64,000 nt of DNA from an uncultured Prevotellaceae bacterium (GCA_902799765.1 CADCBZ010000049.1:1-64000), one strand, 5' to 3'; positions 9,514 through 19,762 are shown, numbered from the stretch's first letter. Made by a program: numbers and translations. The notes: generated by a model from the letters alone, not told the origin.

Positions 9514-10776
9514 TTAAGCCAGTCCGAAAGCCTGGCGGATATCTTCTACGCGATCCAGCTTCTCCCAAGTGAAGAGCTCCACATCCATGACCTTTGTCTC
9601 GTGATAGTGGCTGGTGAATGTCTTCTTTTTGATCTCCGACTGACGTCCCATGTGTCCGTAGGCAGCTGTCTCGCTGTACATTGGTTGACGTAATTTCAAC
9701 GTACGTTCAATGGCTTTCGGACGCAGATCGAACAATTGCTCGATCTTCTTGGCAATCTCACTATCGCTCATTTGCACCTTGCTGCGACCATAGGTGTTCA
9801 CGTAGATGTTCATGGGCTTTGCCACGCCGATGGCATAGCTGATCTGCACGAGCATCTCTTCGGCCACACCAGCAGCCACCATATTCTTTGCAATATGGCG
9901 GGCAGCATAGGCTGCAGAGCGGTCCACCTTTGAGGAATCTTTGCCTGAGAAGGCACCGCCGCCATGGGCGCCCTTGCCACCATAGGTATCCACGATAATC
10001 TTTCGACCTGTCAAACCTGTGTCGCCGTGAGGGCCACCAATTACGAACTTACCTGTGGGGTTCACATAATATTTGATGTCATCGCCGAAGAGGTCAAGTA
10101 CCTTCTTGGAGTGAATCTGTTGCTTCACACGTGGAATTAGGATGTTGATGACATCGCTCTTGATTCTATTCAGCATATTCTCGTCGTCGCTATCGAACTC
10201 GTCGTGCTGCGTTGAGACGACGATGGTGTCGATGCGCTCGGGAATACCGTCGTCGCTATACTGGATGGTTACCTGACTCTTGGAGTCTGGACGCAGGTAG
10301 GTCATCTCCTTGCCTTCCTTGCGGATATCTGCCAAGGTGCGCATGATCAGGTGGGCCAAGTCGAGACTTACAGGCATAAAGTTCTCTGTCTCGTTGGTGG
10401 CATAGCCGAACATCATGCCCTGGTCGCCAGCACCCTGCTCGTCCTCGTTGCCGTTATCCACACCGCGGTTAATGTCGGCACTCTGTTCGTGGATGGCACT
10501 CAGAATACCGCAAGAGTCACCGTCAAACTGGTACTCTGCCTTGGTATAACCGATACGTTTAATTGTATTGCGGGCGATGGTTTGCAGGTCGATATATACC
10601 TCGCTGCTTACCTCACCCATAATCACTACTTGTCCGGTGGTTACAAATGTCTCACAGGCCACGCGTGCCTTCTCGTCATAAGCCAAGAACTGGTCGAGAA
10701 TGGCGTCTGAAATCTGGTCGGCCACCTTATCAGGATGCCCCTCAGATACTGATTCTGATGAAAATAAGTATGACAT
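9514..10776 (-). CDS. metK: S-adenosylmethionine synthetase
   Basis: 420 residues from the ATG at 10776 ([20 protein letters not shown]). An upstream in-frame TTG is rejected because it sits inside the -7 box. Motifs are [38 protein letters not shown] and YAARHIAKN. It makes SAM from methionine and ATP. It is first in the minus-strand run metK-DUF4271-hemD-rnpA-yidD-tyrS. Confidence 0.97.
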   Translation of the reverse strand: MSYLFSSESVSEGHPDKVADQISDAILDQFLAYDEKARVACETFVTTGQVVIMGEVSSEVYIDLQTIARNTIKRIGYTKAEYQFDGDSCGILSAIHEQSADINRGVDNGNEDEQGAGDQGMMFGYATNETENFMPVSLDLAHLIMRTLADIRKEGKEMTYLRPDSKSQVTIQYSDDGIPERIDTIVVSTQHDEFDSDDENMLNRIKSDVINILIPRVKQQIHSKKVLDLFGDDIKYYVNPTGKFVIGGPHGDTGLTGRKIIVDTYGGKGAHGGGAFSGKDSSKVDRSAAYAARHIAKNMVAAGVAEEMLVQISYAIGVAKPMNIYVNTYGRSKVQMSDSEIAKKIEQLFDLRPKAIERTLKLRQPMYSETAAYGHMGRQSEIKKKTFTSHYHETKVMDVELFTWEKLDRVEDIRQAFGLA

Positions 10777-10794
10777 ATCTTTGAAATTTGGGTG

Positions 10795-10802
10795 CAAAGG
10801 TA
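10795..10802 (-). promoter_or_regulatory. -7 box for the metK operon
   Basis: The minus strand reads TACCTTTG, 18 nt before the metK ATG, so the leader is very short and decides the start. It lies directly against the xerD stop (10803). Confidence 0.65.
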
Positions 10803-11702
10803 CTACTTTTTTTTGATATTACGCGGATGATGCTCTAAAATTTCTCGTCTAAGTGTTGATGTGTCGATATGGGTATAGATTTCCGTCGTACCAATACTTT
10901 CATGACCCAGCAGTGCTTGAATAAAACGCAGATCGGCACCACCTTCCAACAGGGCTGTGGCAAATGAGTGACGCAGCGTGTGGGGTGAGATGGTTTTCTC
11001 GATACCAGCTGCCTCGGCTTGCCGTTTGATCATAATCAGGATCATCACACGTGTCAGATGCTTTCCGTAGCGGTTCAGGAACACGTAGTCTTCCTCGCCA
11101 GGTTTTATGGTCATATGGCAACGATCGTCAAACCAGAACTTCAACTCGTGGATGGCGCTCTGGGAGATGGGCACCAAACGCTCTTTTGAGCCTTTTCCCA
11201 TCACCCTCACATACTCCTCCTCAAGATACAGGTTCGACAGCTTCAGGTTTACCAGCTCACTCACACGCAGTCCACAGGAGAACAGCACCTCGATGATGGC
11301 GCGATTGCGGTGCCCTTCCCATTTTGAGAGGTCGATGCTCGCCTCCAGCTGGTCCACCTCCTGAGGCGTCAGCACCTCAGGCAGATGTTCCCCGATCTGA
11401 GGCGACTCCAGCAATTCTGTAGGGTCATCGTCGCGGTATCCGTCGAGCTGCAGGAAACGGAAGAACGACCTCACGCCACTTAGTATCCTGCATTGTGAAC
11501 GTGGGTGGATGCCGATGTCATGCAGACCTGCCGAGAAAGCCTCCAGATCCTCCAGCGTCACGTCTCTGGCATCCTTCTCTTCATGATCCAGATAGTCGAG
11601 TAGTTTCCGTAGGTCACGCTGGTAGGCGTCAAGCGTGTTAGGCGACATATTGCGCTGTAACTTCAGGTAGCGCACATAGCTTTTTATGATGTCCTTTTCC
11701 AT
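10803..11702 (-). CDS. xerD: Tyrosine recombinase XerD
   Basis: 299 residues from the ATG at 11702; an upstream in-frame ATG lies before the -7 box and is unlikely. The N-terminal SAM-like core-binding domain (~1-100) is followed by the catalytic domain with [11 protein letters not shown] (Arg), [20 protein letters not shown] (His-x-x-Arg) and [16 protein letters not shown] (His and nucleophile Tyr). It resolves chromosome dimers at dif with XerC. It is the ordinary housekeeping length, with no mobile-element context around it. Confidence 0.92.
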   Translation of the reverse strand: MEKDIIKSYVRYLKLQRNMSPNTLDAYQRDLRKLLDYLDHEEKDARDVTLEDLEAFSAGLHDIGIHPRSQCRILSGVRSFFRFLQLDGYRDDDPTELLESPQIGEHLPEVLTPQEVDQLEASIDLSKWEGHRNRAIIEVLFSCGLRVSELVNLKLSNLYLEEEYVRVMGKGSKERLVPISQSAIHELKFWFDDRCHMTIKPGEEDYVFLNRYGKHLTRVMILIMIKRQAEAAGIEKTISPHTLRHSFATALLEGGADLRFIQALLGHESIGTTEIYTHIDTSTLRREILEHHPRNIKKK

Positions 11703-11710
11703 ATTTTCGG

Positions 11711-11718
11711 CAAAGGTA
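11711..11718 (-). promoter_or_regulatory. -7 box for xerD
   Basis: The minus strand reads TACCTTTG, 9 nt upstream of the chosen ATG. The leader would be nearly absent. Confidence 0.55.
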
Positions 11719-11762
11719 CGAAATAATTCTAAATTCTTCATTCTTAATTCTTAATTTTTTAG

Positions 11763-11770
11763 TAACTTTG
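11763..11770 (+). promoter_or_regulatory. -7 box for aroQ
   Basis: TAACTTTG, 28 nt upstream of the aroQ ATG, divergent from the xerD promoter. Confidence 0.65.
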
Positions 11771-11797
11771 CAGCCGTTACATGTAATTTCAAGGTGT

Positions 11798-12232
11798 ATG
11801 AAGATTCAGATTATCAATGGTCCCAACCTCAATCTGTTAGGACAGCGCGAACCTGGTATCTATGGCGACGAGTCATTCGACAGCTACCTGCCGAAGTTGC
11901 GGGCTGCATTTCCTGATATCGAAATAGCCTATTTCCAGAGCAATGTCGAGGGTGAACTGATCGACAAGATGCAACAGGCAGGTTTCTTTGATAGCTATGA
12001 CGGCATTGTGCTCAATGCGGGTGCTTATACCCATACCAGTGTGGCTTTGCACGACTGCATTCGTTCACTAAAGTGCCCTGTCATCGAAGTTCATATCTCC
12101 AACGTGCATAAGCGCGAGGCGTTCCGTCACCAGTCACTCATCTCCGCAGCCTGTCTCGGAGTGATTTGCGGCTTTGGTCTCGACAGTTATCGTCTAGCCA
12201 TAGAAGGATTGATAGCCCATTGTCAGAAATAG
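11798..12232 (+). CDS. aroQ: Type II 3-dehydroquinate dehydratase
   Basis: 144 residues, the normal dodecameric type II length. It begins MKIQIINGPNLNLLGQREPG. Active-site regions seen are NGPNLNLLGQREPGIYG, LNAGAYTHTSVALHD and EVHISNVHKREAFRH. It catalyses the third step of the shikimate pathway. An in-frame ATG at 11768 overlaps the -7 box and is rejected. The next gene begins inside its last codons. Confidence 0.95.
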   Translation: MKIQIINGPNLNLLGQREPGIYGDESFDSYLPKLRAAFPDIEIAYFQSNVEGELIDKMQQAGFFDSYDGIVLNAGAYTHTSVALHDCIRSLKCPVIEVHISNVHKREAFRHQSLISAACLGVICGFGLDSYRLAIEGLIAHCQK

Positions 12233-12849
12233 AAGAATATATCCTGCGCCATACGGAGCCTGAGCCCGACTATCTCTACCGTCTCTGGCGAGCCACGAAC
12301 ATCCACACCATCCACGGCCGCATGGCCAGCGGACATCTGCAGGGCCGTCTGCTAAAGATGCTCGTGAGGATGATACGGCCTGCTACGATTCTCGAGGTTG
12401 GTACGTTCAGCGGTTATAGTGCCATCTCCATGGCTGAGGGCCTAGATGAAGGCGGACGCCTCTACACCTTTGAGATTAACGACGAGATGGAGGATTTCAC
12501 TCGTCCCTGGATTGAAGGCTCTCCTGTGGCTGATAAGATTGAGTTCATCATCGGTGATGCCCTCATTGAGGCACCGAAGCTCGGTATCCAGTTCGACATG
12601 GCCTTCATAGATGGTGATAAGCGCACCTACCGCGAATGCTATGAGATGGTGCTTTCCATTCTCCGTCCCGGTGGTTTCATCCTCGCCGACAATACGCTCT
12701 GGGATGGTCATGTGGTTGATCATGCTTATGACCACGATCGTCAGACACAGGGCATAGAGACATTCAATGACTATATCGCTGCCGACGATAGGGTTGAGCA
12801 GGTTATCCTGCCCCTCCGCGATGGCCTTACATTAATAAGAAAGAAGTAA
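12220..12849 (+). CDS. SAM-dependent O-methyltransferase
   Basis: 209 residues if it starts at the TTG at 12220. An in-frame ATG at 12166 would add 18 residues with no family likeness and overlap aroQ by 67 nt. Class I methyltransferase features are ILEVGTFSGYSAISMAEGL (SAM motif I), YTFEINDEM, FDMAFIDGDKRTYRECYE and GGFILADNTLWDGHV, as in the catechol/caffeoyl-CoA O-methyltransferase-like family. The substrate is unknown. It lies in the operon aroQ-omt-rbfA-permease. Confidence 0.85.
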   Translation: MSEIEEYILRHTEPEPDYLYRLWRATNIHTIHGRMASGHLQGRLLKMLVRMIRPATILEVGTFSGYSAISMAEGLDEGGRLYTFEINDEMEDFTRPWIEGSPVADKIEFIIGDALIEAPKLGIQFDMAFIDGDKRTYRECYEMVLSILRPGGFILADNTLWDGHVVDHAYDHDRQTQGIETFNDYIAADDRVEQVILPLRDGLTLIRKK

Positions 12850-12851
12850 TT

Positions 12852-13187
12852 ATGCAAGAGACAAGACAAAACAAGATCACACGACTGCTCCAGAAGGAGC
12901 TCTCACTGATATTCCAACAACAGACCCGCGCCACACATGGCACGATGGTCAGTGTAACCCGTGTGAAGATCTCCCCCGACCTGAGTATCTGCACTGCCTA
13001 TCTCAGTATATTCCCCAGTGAAAAGGGTGAGGAGATCCTGGCTAACGTCAATGCCAACACCAAGGGTATAAGATATGAATTAGGTACGCGCGTACGTAAT
13101 CAACTGCGTATTATCCCTGAGCTGCGTTTCTTCATTGACGACAGCCTCGATTACATCGAACGTATCGACGAACTTTTGAAAAAATAG
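12852..13187 (+). CDS. rbfA: Ribosome-binding factor A
   Basis: 111 residues, the usual length. It starts MQETRQNKITRLLQKELSLI and ends LRFFIDDSLDYIERIDELL, both typical of RbfA. It matures the 5' end of 16S rRNA in the 30S subunit. It starts 2 nt after the methyltransferase stop. Confidence 0.93.
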   Translation: MQETRQNKITRLLQKELSLIFQQQTRATHGTMVSVTRVKISPDLSICTAYLSIFPSEKGEEILANVNANTKGIRYELGTRVRNQLRIIPELRFFIDDSLDYIERIDELLKK

Positions 13188-13193
13188 AATAAG

Positions 13194-14423
13194 GTGAATT
13201 TCCCGTTTTTCATAGCACGTCGGTATCTCTTCTCGAAGAAATCCACTAATGCCATTAATATCATCAGCGCCATCTCCGTCGTAGGTGTCGCTGTCGCCAC
13301 GATGGCTCTTGTGGTTACCCTCAGTGTCTTCAATGGTTTTCACGACCTTGTGGCCACCTTCTTTACCTCCTTCGATCCACAGTTGAAAGTGGTGCCTGTA
13401 AAAGGAAAGACTGTTGCAGCCGATGACCCTGTGCTGACGCAGATCCGCCAACTCCCTCAGATAGAAGTGGCCACCGAGTGTGTGGAAGATCAGGCACTTG
13501 CCATTTATAACGGCCATCAGGCCACAGTCATGGTGAAGGGTGTCGATGATAACTTCGATCATCTCACGCGTATCAATGAAATCTTAGTGGGTGATGGTGA
13601 GTTCAGTCTTCATGCCGCAGGTATGGACTATGGCATTCTGGGCATCCAATTGGCTGAGCAGCTTCATACGGGTTACGCTTTTGATCACCCGCTGAAGATC
13701 TATGCACCACGCCGTGAAGGACAGTTCGATATCACCAACCCCGAAGAGGCTTTCGAGGAAGATGAACTTTACTCGCCAGGTGTACTTTTCAATGTGAAAC
13801 AAGCAAAATACGACAAGAACTATATTATCACCAACATAGCCTTTGCCCGTCGTATCTTCGGCCAGCAGGGTATGCTTTCCTCATTAGAGTTACGTCTCAA
13901 GCCTGGTAGTAACTTTGATGCCGTCAAGTCAGAGATCCAGCGACTTTGTGGTGAGCAGTTTGTTGTGCGTGATCGTTTTGAACAACAGGACGACACCTTT
14001 AAGATCATGAAGATCGAGAAGTTCATTGCCTATATCTTCCTCACCTTCATCCTCATGGTGGCCTGTTTCAACATCATCGGCTCACTCTCTATGTTGATTA
14101 TCGACAAGAAAGACGATGTCGTCACCTTACGTAACCTCGGTGCCAGTGACCGTCAGATCATCCGTATCTTCTTATTCGAAGGGCGTCTCATCTCTGCTAT
14201 CGGCGCTGTGATAGGCATTATCATTGGTCTGGTGCTCTGCTGGATCCAGCAGCAATACGGACTGGTGGGGCTTGGCTCCACCACTGGTAACTTCGTCATT
14301 GATGAATATCCCGTCAGTGTCCATCCAGAGGATATCCTACTGATTTTCCTGACTGTCCTCATTGTCGGCTTCCTCGCCGTCTGGTATCCCGTCCGGTATT
14401 TCGCCCGTCGGCTTTTGGCCTAA
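13194..14423 (+). CDS. FtsX/LolE-type ABC transporter permease
   Basis: 409 residues from a GTG start (MNFPFFIARRYLFSKKSTNA). Topology is MacB/LolE-like: one N-terminal membrane helix, a large periplasmic domain (~50-270), then three helices at the C-terminus (around 280, 330 and 380). It is likely the membrane subunit for lipoprotein release to the outer membrane. No ATPase gene is adjacent, so the partner would be encoded elsewhere. It is last in its operon. Confidence 0.88.
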   Translation: MNFPFFIARRYLFSKKSTNAINIISAISVVGVAVATMALVVTLSVFNGFHDLVATFFTSFDPQLKVVPVKGKTVAADDPVLTQIRQLPQIEVATECVEDQALAIYNGHQATVMVKGVDDNFDHLTRINEILVGDGEFSLHAAGMDYGILGIQLAEQLHTGYAFDHPLKIYAPRREGQFDITNPEEAFEEDELYSPGVLFNVKQAKYDKNYIITNIAFARRIFGQQGMLSSLELRLKPGSNFDAVKSEIQRLCGEQFVVRDRFEQQDDTFKIMKIEKFIAYIFLTFILMVACFNIIGSLSMLIIDKKDDVVTLRNLGASDRQIIRIFLFEGRLISAIGAVIGIIIGLVLCWIQQQYGLVGLGSTTGNFVIDEYPVSVHPEDILLIFLTVLIVGFLAVWYPVRYFARRLLA

Positions 14424-14430
14424 TAAAAAA

Positions 14431-14457
14431 ATCCCCGCTGGCCAGCGGGGATTTTTA
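14431..14457. terminator. Bidirectional terminator
   Basis: A perfect 22-nt palindrome (ATCCCCGCTGG/CCAGCGGGGAT, 14431-14452) is flanked by an A-run on the left and a T-run on the right. It separates the convergent permease and DASS transporter genes. Confidence 0.92.
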
Positions 14458-14468
14458 TCTGCATATTT

Positions 14469-15974
14469 TTAGATTAACTTGAGTGTTCCCATCAGGTAAA
14501 CCAGGCCGAAACCTAATACCATTGAGAGGATACCCATGATGATACCGATCTTCGACATATCCTTCTGCTGAACATAACCTGTGGCGAAGGCCAGCGCATT
14601 CGGTGGGGTAGAGATGGGCAGGATCATGGCCGACGAAGCAGCAATGGCCACACCAATCAGTACAGTTCCTGTGCCACCGATAGGAGCAAGCTTGTCGCCC
14701 ATAGCACCGCAGACCACAGCCAGGATAGGCATCAGCAGGGCGGCTGTTGCAGAGTTCGAGATGAAGTTCGAGAGCACATAGCAGATGGCACCACCTAGAA
14801 TCAAGATGAGCAGCGGCGAGAACTCGGCAAAGGGAATGCTCTCCACAGCATTGGCTGCCAGTCCGGAAGCGTTCAGACCATAACCGAGGGCGAAACCTCC
14901 GGCCACCATCCAGATTACACTCCAGTTGATCTGCTCAAGGTCACGCTTGTTGATGACACCCGTCAGGGCAAAGATACAGAACGGAACCATAGCCACTGTA
15001 TTGGCGTTGATACCAGTAAAGCGATCGGATAGCCAGAGGGCGATGGTAAGGAAGAAGGTGATGATAACCACTGTGGAGTGGAAACCCTTCTGCATGCCAC
15101 CCTCGATATTCAGTTCTACCGTTTTCTGGCTGAAGGGGAAGAACTTCAGCAGGATACGCCAGCTGATAAATAGCAGCAGGACCACTAGTGGGAACATGAA
15201 CATCATCCACTGACCGAAGCCAAGGCCCATGTTCAGCCCTTCAGGATCGTTCAGATACTTCAGGGCGATATTGTTTGGTGGCGTACCGATAGGCGTACCC
15301 ATACCACCGAGATTGGCAGCAACGGGAATCGACATAGCCAGGGCGATACGGCCTTTGCCCTCGGGCGGTAACTGACGGAACACAGGCGTGAGGAATGTCA
15401 GCATCATAGCGGCGGTAGCAGTATTTGACACGAACATCGAGAACAGACCCGTTACCAGCAGGAAGCCCAGGAGTACCATCTCACTCTTTGTACCAAAGGG
15501 ACGAAGCAGCACTTTTGCCAACTGGGCATCGAGACCCGTCTTCGTTGCAGCGATAGCCAGTACGAATCCACCGATAAACAGCATGATAACAGGGTCGGCA
15601 AAGCAGGCCATCACGCCTTTATAGCTGAGCAGCTTACCAACTTCTTCCTCGTTCACCATCGGCGCAATACCACTATCCGTACAGAATAGCAACATCAGCA
15701 CCATAATGGCAATCGACGTGGCCCAAGAGCTCACGATTTCGAGAATCCACATCAGCGTGGCAAAAGCAAAGATAGCGATGACTCGCTGCTGAACGACCGT
15801 CAGGTTCTGAATGCCAAACCATTCTGTCGGCATGTTCCAGAGCAGGAGCGTAACAATAGCCACGAGGGCGATCTTAATGACACGCTTAGTGCCGTCTTCC
15901 GGATGATACTTCCGCTGGTGACGCATCTTGTGGTACGTCTCTACCAGATGGAATCCTTCGTAAATATGAAACAT
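14469..15974 (-). CDS. DASS (SLC13) family sodium:anion/dicarboxylate symporter
   Basis: 501 residues with ~12 membrane segments. It carries the two Ser-Asn-Thr/Ser signature motifs of the family, FVSNTATAAMMLTFLTPVF and FISNSATAALLMPILAVV, and GTPIGTPPNNIAL plus PISTPPNALAFATGY. It probably imports C4-dicarboxylates or sulfate with sodium. It is a single-gene unit with its own promoter. Confidence 0.9.
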   Translation of the reverse strand: MFHIYEGFHLVETYHKMRHQRKYHPEDGTKRVIKIALVAIVTLLLWNMPTEWFGIQNLTVVQQRVIAIFAFATLMWILEIVSSWATSIAIMVLMLLFCTDSGIAPMVNEEEVGKLLSYKGVMACFADPVIMLFIGGFVLAIAATKTGLDAQLAKVLLRPFGTKSEMVLLGFLLVTGLFSMFVSNTATAAMMLTFLTPVFRQLPPEGKGRIALAMSIPVAANLGGMGTPIGTPPNNIALKYLNDPEGLNMGLGFGQWMMFMFPLVVLLLFISWRILLKFFPFSQKTVELNIEGGMQKGFHSTVVIITFFLTIALWLSDRFTGINANTVAMVPFCIFALTGVINKRDLEQINWSVIWMVAGGFALGYGLNASGLAANAVESIPFAEFSPLLILILGGAICYVLSNFISNSATAALLMPILAVVCGAMGDKLAPIGGTGTVLIGVAIAASSAMILPISTPPNALAFATGYVQQKDMSKIGIIMGILSMVLGFGLVYLMGTLKLI

Positions 15975-16018
15975 ATAATTATTTAGATTTTTATTGAGTT
16001 TATTTGGAAAACCGCGTG

Positions 16019-16026
16019 CAAAGTTA
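16019..16026 (-). promoter_or_regulatory. -7 box for the DASS transporter
   Basis: The minus strand reads TAACTTTG, 44 nt before the ATG. The rest of 16027-16160 shows no gene. Confidence 0.6.
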
Positions 16027-16162
16027 CGAAGTTTTTCTGATATCTCTTTCTGAAGCGCGGATTATTTGGTGTATAAAATACGCATAAAATCCAAAAATGA
16101 TGTTTCTGTACTATCTATTGGTCAATGATTGTTATGTGGACTTTGCAAAGTGATGATAATAT

Positions 16163-16194
16163 AAAGACTACGCCACCAGTGGGGCGTAGTCTTT
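16163..16194 (-). terminator. Terminator after lemA
   Basis: A 12-bp perfect stem AAAGACTACGCC/GGCGTAGTCTTT with an 8-nt loop lies just downstream of the lemA stop. Confidence 0.85.
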
Positions 16195-16221
16195 ATAATG
16201 TATTGGGAATAAGCAACTGAC

Positions 16222-16791
16222 TTATTTCTTGAAGGCCTCGTCCAGATCAGGATATGAGGCTTTCTTGGCATCATCGAGTTCGAGATAAGCGCGCTCGGTA
16301 AAGTGCAACAGGTTTGCTACGAATGAAGAGGGCCACTGACGTACCATCCGATTCATCTTTGTGGCGGTGTCGTTGTAAACCATACGGCTCATACGTACCT
16401 TCTCTTCATAGTCACGCATACCGTCCATCGCCTCTTGGTAAAGCGAATTTGCCTTCAACTCGGGGTAGGCCTCGCCGATGGCGATCAGTCGGCCAAGCAC
16501 CTGTGAGATAGCCCCCTGCTGTTCATTGATCTGTTCAGCCGTGGTGACATTGCCTATGCGACGCTCACTAATGGTGTTGATCAGTGTTTCTGACTCGTGC
16601 TTGGCATACTGAGCAGCGGTTTTGGCCAGTGCTGTAATGGCATCCCAACGGGAGTTCAACTGTACAGAGATCTGACTCGTAGCGTTTTTGCAGAGCTCAT
16701 CCAGATGAACGAGTTCACGCTGTGTCGTGATGATATAGCCTATTACCAGAACGGCAAGGACTATAACGATGATAAGGATGATTGTTGCCAT
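16222..16791 (-). CDS. lemA: LemA family protein
   Basis: 189 residues. One N-terminal membrane helix is followed by a helical domain with LVHLDELCKNATSQISVQLN, ISERRIGNVTTAEQINEQQG and AYPELKANSLYQEAMDGM, the LemA hallmarks. The function is unclear (envelope protein). It follows korB by 15 nt and may be read with it. Confidence 0.93.
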   Translation of the reverse strand: MATIILIIVIVLAVLVIGYIITTQRELVHLDELCKNATSQISVQLNSRWDAITALAKTAAQYAKHESETLINTISERRIGNVTTAEQINEQQGAISQVLGRLIAIGEAYPELKANSLYQEAMDGMRDYEEKVRMSRMVYNDTATKMNRMVRQWPSSFVANLLHFTERAYLELDDAKKASYPDLDEAFKK

Positions 16792-16806
16792 AACCTTATG
16801 TATTTG

Positions 16807-17811
16807 TTATTTCACTTCCCAAATGTCGTTGGTCTCCAGGAGCTCGGAGAAGTTGTGGTACTTCTTCATGCCAGAAACCTCTTCTACCTGTGCATAGACA
16901 GCGTCGTTGTAGGTAGGCGCATCTACGTCGCGGATCACACCGAGGGCGATGGGGAAACCATCGTTATTGCCCATCAGAGCGAGCTTCAGCTGCAGAGTGT
17001 TGTCCTCGCAGTGAGCATCGTGGACGAGTACGTCGTCGATAGTATAGCCATCCTTGCCAATCTCTACGACCTTCAGACCGAAGCCCTGTTGGACGAGTCC
17101 GAACTCATTGTTCTCACCGAACACGAGTTTCTCACCATGACGTACGTAGATGGCGTTCTTCTTACGACCTTCATTGTTATAAACCACATCGTGGCAGTGA
17201 TCATTGAAGATGACGCAGTTCTGAAGCACCTCAGTGACGCTGGCGCCTTTGTGCTCATAGGCAGCCTTCAATACCTCAACAGTTCCTTTGGCATCGGTAG
17301 CCACGCAACGTGCGAAGAAATGTCCGCGTGCACCGAAGCAGAGTTCTGCAGGGCGGAAAGGATCCTCAACGGTTCCGTAAGGGCTCGACTTAGAGACGAA
17401 GCCACGGGGCGAGGTGGGTGAATACTGACCCTTTGTCAGACCGTAGATACGGTTGTTGAGCAGGATCATATTGAGGTCGATGTTACGACGGTTGGCATGG
17501 ATGAAGTGGTTACCACCGATAGCCAGTCCGTCACCATCACCTGATACCTGCCAGACGGTGAGGTTGGGGTTTGCCACCTTGGCGCCTGTAGCGATGGCAG
17601 CAGCACGACCGTGAATGGTGTTCATGCCGTAAGTAGCCATGTAGTGAGGCAGACGGCTGGAACAACCGATACCAGAGATGACTGCGACGTTCTCAGGGGC
17701 TACGCCAATCTCGGCCATAGCCTTATGGAGTGAAGCCAGGAAGAAGTGGTCGCCACAACCGGGGCACCAACGGGGCTGGCCTTTCTTAAAATCTTGTGCT
17801 GTATAACTCAT
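16807..17811 (-). CDS. korB: 2-oxoacid:ferredoxin oxidoreductase, beta subunit
   Basis: 334 residues. It has the N-terminal CPGCGDHFFLASL and the TPP/Mg site GDGDGLAIGGNHFIHANRR with LLNNRIYGLTKGQYSPTS. With the gamma-alpha subunit upstream it oxidatively decarboxylates 2-oxoglutarate (or a related 2-oxoacid) to the CoA thioester, reducing ferredoxin. It starts 4 nt after the alpha-subunit stop. Its need for TPP links it to the thiamine-salvage operon at 28-32 kb. Confidence 0.94.
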   Translation of the reverse strand: MSYTAQDFKKGQPRWCPGCGDHFFLASLHKAMAEIGVAPENVAVISGIGCSSRLPHYMATYGMNTIHGRAAAIATGAKVANPNLTVWQVSGDGDGLAIGGNHFIHANRRNIDLNMILLNNRIYGLTKGQYSPTSPRGFVSKSSPYGTVEDPFRPAELCFGARGHFFARCVATDAKGTVEVLKAAYEHKGASVTEVLQNCVIFNDHCHDVVYNNEGRKKNAIYVRHGEKLVFGENNEFGLVQQGFGLKVVEIGKDGYTIDDVLVHDAHCEDNTLQLKLALMGNNDGFPIALGVIRDVDAPTYNDAVYAQVEEVSGMKKYHNFSELLETNDIWEVK

Positions 17812-17815
17812 AGTT

Positions 17816-19617
17816 TTACTTCTTTAAAATGTCCTCGAATGCGTTCACTAACTCTTCTACCACGAAGGGCTGTCCCTTCACCTGATTGAACTGGAAGGGT
17901 ACGAAGTTATCGACCTTCATGCGCAGATAACCAGCGAGCTGACCCATATTCTGCTCAGCCACTACCACCTTCTTATATTTTGAGAGCACGGCAGCGGTGT
18001 TCTTCGGCAGCGGGTTCAGATACTTGAAGTGGGTCTGAGCTACCTTGTAACCCTTAGCGCGGAGCTCATCCATAGCAGAGCGCAGGTGTCCGTAGGTAGA
18101 GCCGAAGCCCACAATCAGCAGATCGGCATCGTTCACATCACCATCCACCTCAAGGTCGGGCACCTGGATATTAGCAATTTTCTGCTGACGCAGACGAGTC
18201 ATCAGGTCGTGGTTCTCAGGATTCGTAGAGATGGCACCTGTATTTGAATCCTTCTCTAAGCCACCAAGGATGTGGGTGAAGCCCTCACGACCAGGCACAG
18301 CCCAGTAGCGGGTGCCGTTCTCAGCACGCATATAAGGCGTCCATTTACCCTTCAGTTCCTCAGGAACATAAGGTGGGTTGATGGGATCAAGAGTTTGAAA
18401 GCACCGGAACCGTTAGCCACGAAGGCATCGGTAAGCAGCACGACGGGTGTCATGTGCTCGAGGGCAATCTTACAAGCCTGGTAAGCAGCATCGAAACAGT
18501 CGGTAGGACTGGTTGCTGCCATGACGGGCATGGGACTTTCACCGTTACGGCCGAAGAGGGCCTGCAGGAGGTCGGTCTGCTCAGACTTCGTGGGAAGACC
18601 TGTGGCAGGACCACCACGCTGCACGTCGAGTACTACAAGTGGCAACTCCATGATGACAGCGAGGTTCATAGCCTCACTCTTCAGACAGATACCAGGACCA
18701 GAGGTAGAGGTAACACCCAGTGCACAACCAGAGATCTCGTCCTCGCACTGAACGGTGATCACACCACAAGACTTATGCTTAGAGAGTTCGTGCAGTACAT
18801 CAGTAGCAGGGGTGATAGGATAAGAACCCAGATAGAGTTTCAGACCTGCCTTCTCAGCAGCAGCGATGAAACCGTAGGCCGTAGCCTTGTTACCAGTGAT
18901 ATCCATATAGCGTCCAGGCACCTTCTCCTTAGACTCTACGCGATAGACGTTGACGGTAGAAGAGTGGGTGTTGTGTCCGTAGTCGTAACCAGCCTGGATC
19001 ACCTTGATGTTTGCCTCAGCGATGGCAGGCTTCTTGGCGAACTTCTCGCGCAGGAAGTTGGCTACGAGGTTCAGGTCGCGATCGAAGAGCCAGCAGACGA
19101 GACCCAGGGCGAACATGTTACGGCACTTCATCATGGCCTTCATGTCCATACCAGAGTCAGCGAGACAGTCCTTCACCATCGTGGTGAGTGGGCACTGGAT
19201 CACGCGATCTGGGTCGATATTCATCTCACCGAGATAGTCTTCAGTCTGGAACTGAGCCTTCTCCAAGTCCTTGGGACCGAAGGAGTCGGTATCGATGATG
19301 ATGGTGGCACCCGGCTTAGCATAACGGTACTGCGTCTTCAGCGCAGCAGCGTTCATGGCTACCAGCACGTCGCATTTGTCGCCAGGCGTATAGACCTGAC
19401 CAGCGCCGATGTGAACCTGGAAACCAGACACACCGGTGAGCGAACCTTGCGGGGCGCGGATGTCAGCGGGATAGTCGGGAAATGTAGAGATGCCGTTACC
19501 AACGGTGGCACTGACCGTAGAGAAGATGTTTCCAGCGAGTTGCATACCGTCGCCAGAGTCACCCGAGAAGCGTACGACCACTTGGTCAAGCTCCTTCACT
19601 TCTAATTTTTCAGCCAT
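17816..19617 (-). pseudogene. korA: 2-oxoacid:ferredoxin oxidoreductase, gamma-alpha fusion, frame broken
   Basis: The N-terminal gamma domain (VVRFSGDSGDGMQLAGNIFS) is followed by the alpha domain (GSYPITPATDVLHELSKH, QCEDEISGCALG). The first frame ends at 18352 shortly after FVANGSGAFKL. The true sequence resumes one frame over as INPPYVPEELKGKWTPYMRA (~18385) and runs to 17816, ending AFEDILKK. A short conserved stretch, estimated at 5-8 codons, seems to be missing at ~18388-18393. Without it the gene would encode a truncated, inactive alpha subunit, which is unlikely for a core energy enzyme beside an intact korB. Confidence 0.9.
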
Positions 19618-19667
19618 ATTCTTTAATAATTAACTAATGTTCTAGCAATGATTATTGAAAATCGCTG

Positions 19668-19675
19668 CAAAATTA
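19668..19675 (-). promoter_or_regulatory. -7 box for korAB
   Basis: The minus strand reads TAATTTTG, 50 nt upstream of the korA ATG. Confidence 0.55.
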
Positions 19676-19712
19676 TTCAATTCTGCCCTAAATACCAAAA
19701 GAAAAACGTAAA

Positions 19713-19762
19713 AAATGCATATTTGCTTGCGAATTTTGGTAAATTCATGCAAATATGCATTT
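19713..19762. repeat. Perfect 14-bp inverted repeat upstream of korAB
   Basis: AAATGCATATTTGC (19713-19726) and GCAAATATGCATTT (19749-19762) are exact inverted copies, centres ~36 bp apart. Each arm contains the palindrome ATGCAT. They lie 38 bp and more upstream of the korA -7 box, in the gap after the nucleoside kinase. They could be a regulator-binding pair or a weak terminator; there is no T-run. Confidence 0.75.

Noticed and set aside
10803..11702. XerD-like recombinase as the integrase of a mobile element
   Set aside because: It has housekeeping length and motifs, sits between metK and aroQ, and shows no att repeats or cargo genes around it.
18454..19605. 383-codon plus-strand frame opposite korA
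   Set aside because: It is the antisense shadow of a conserved GC-rich gene; it has no start signals and no recognisable domain.
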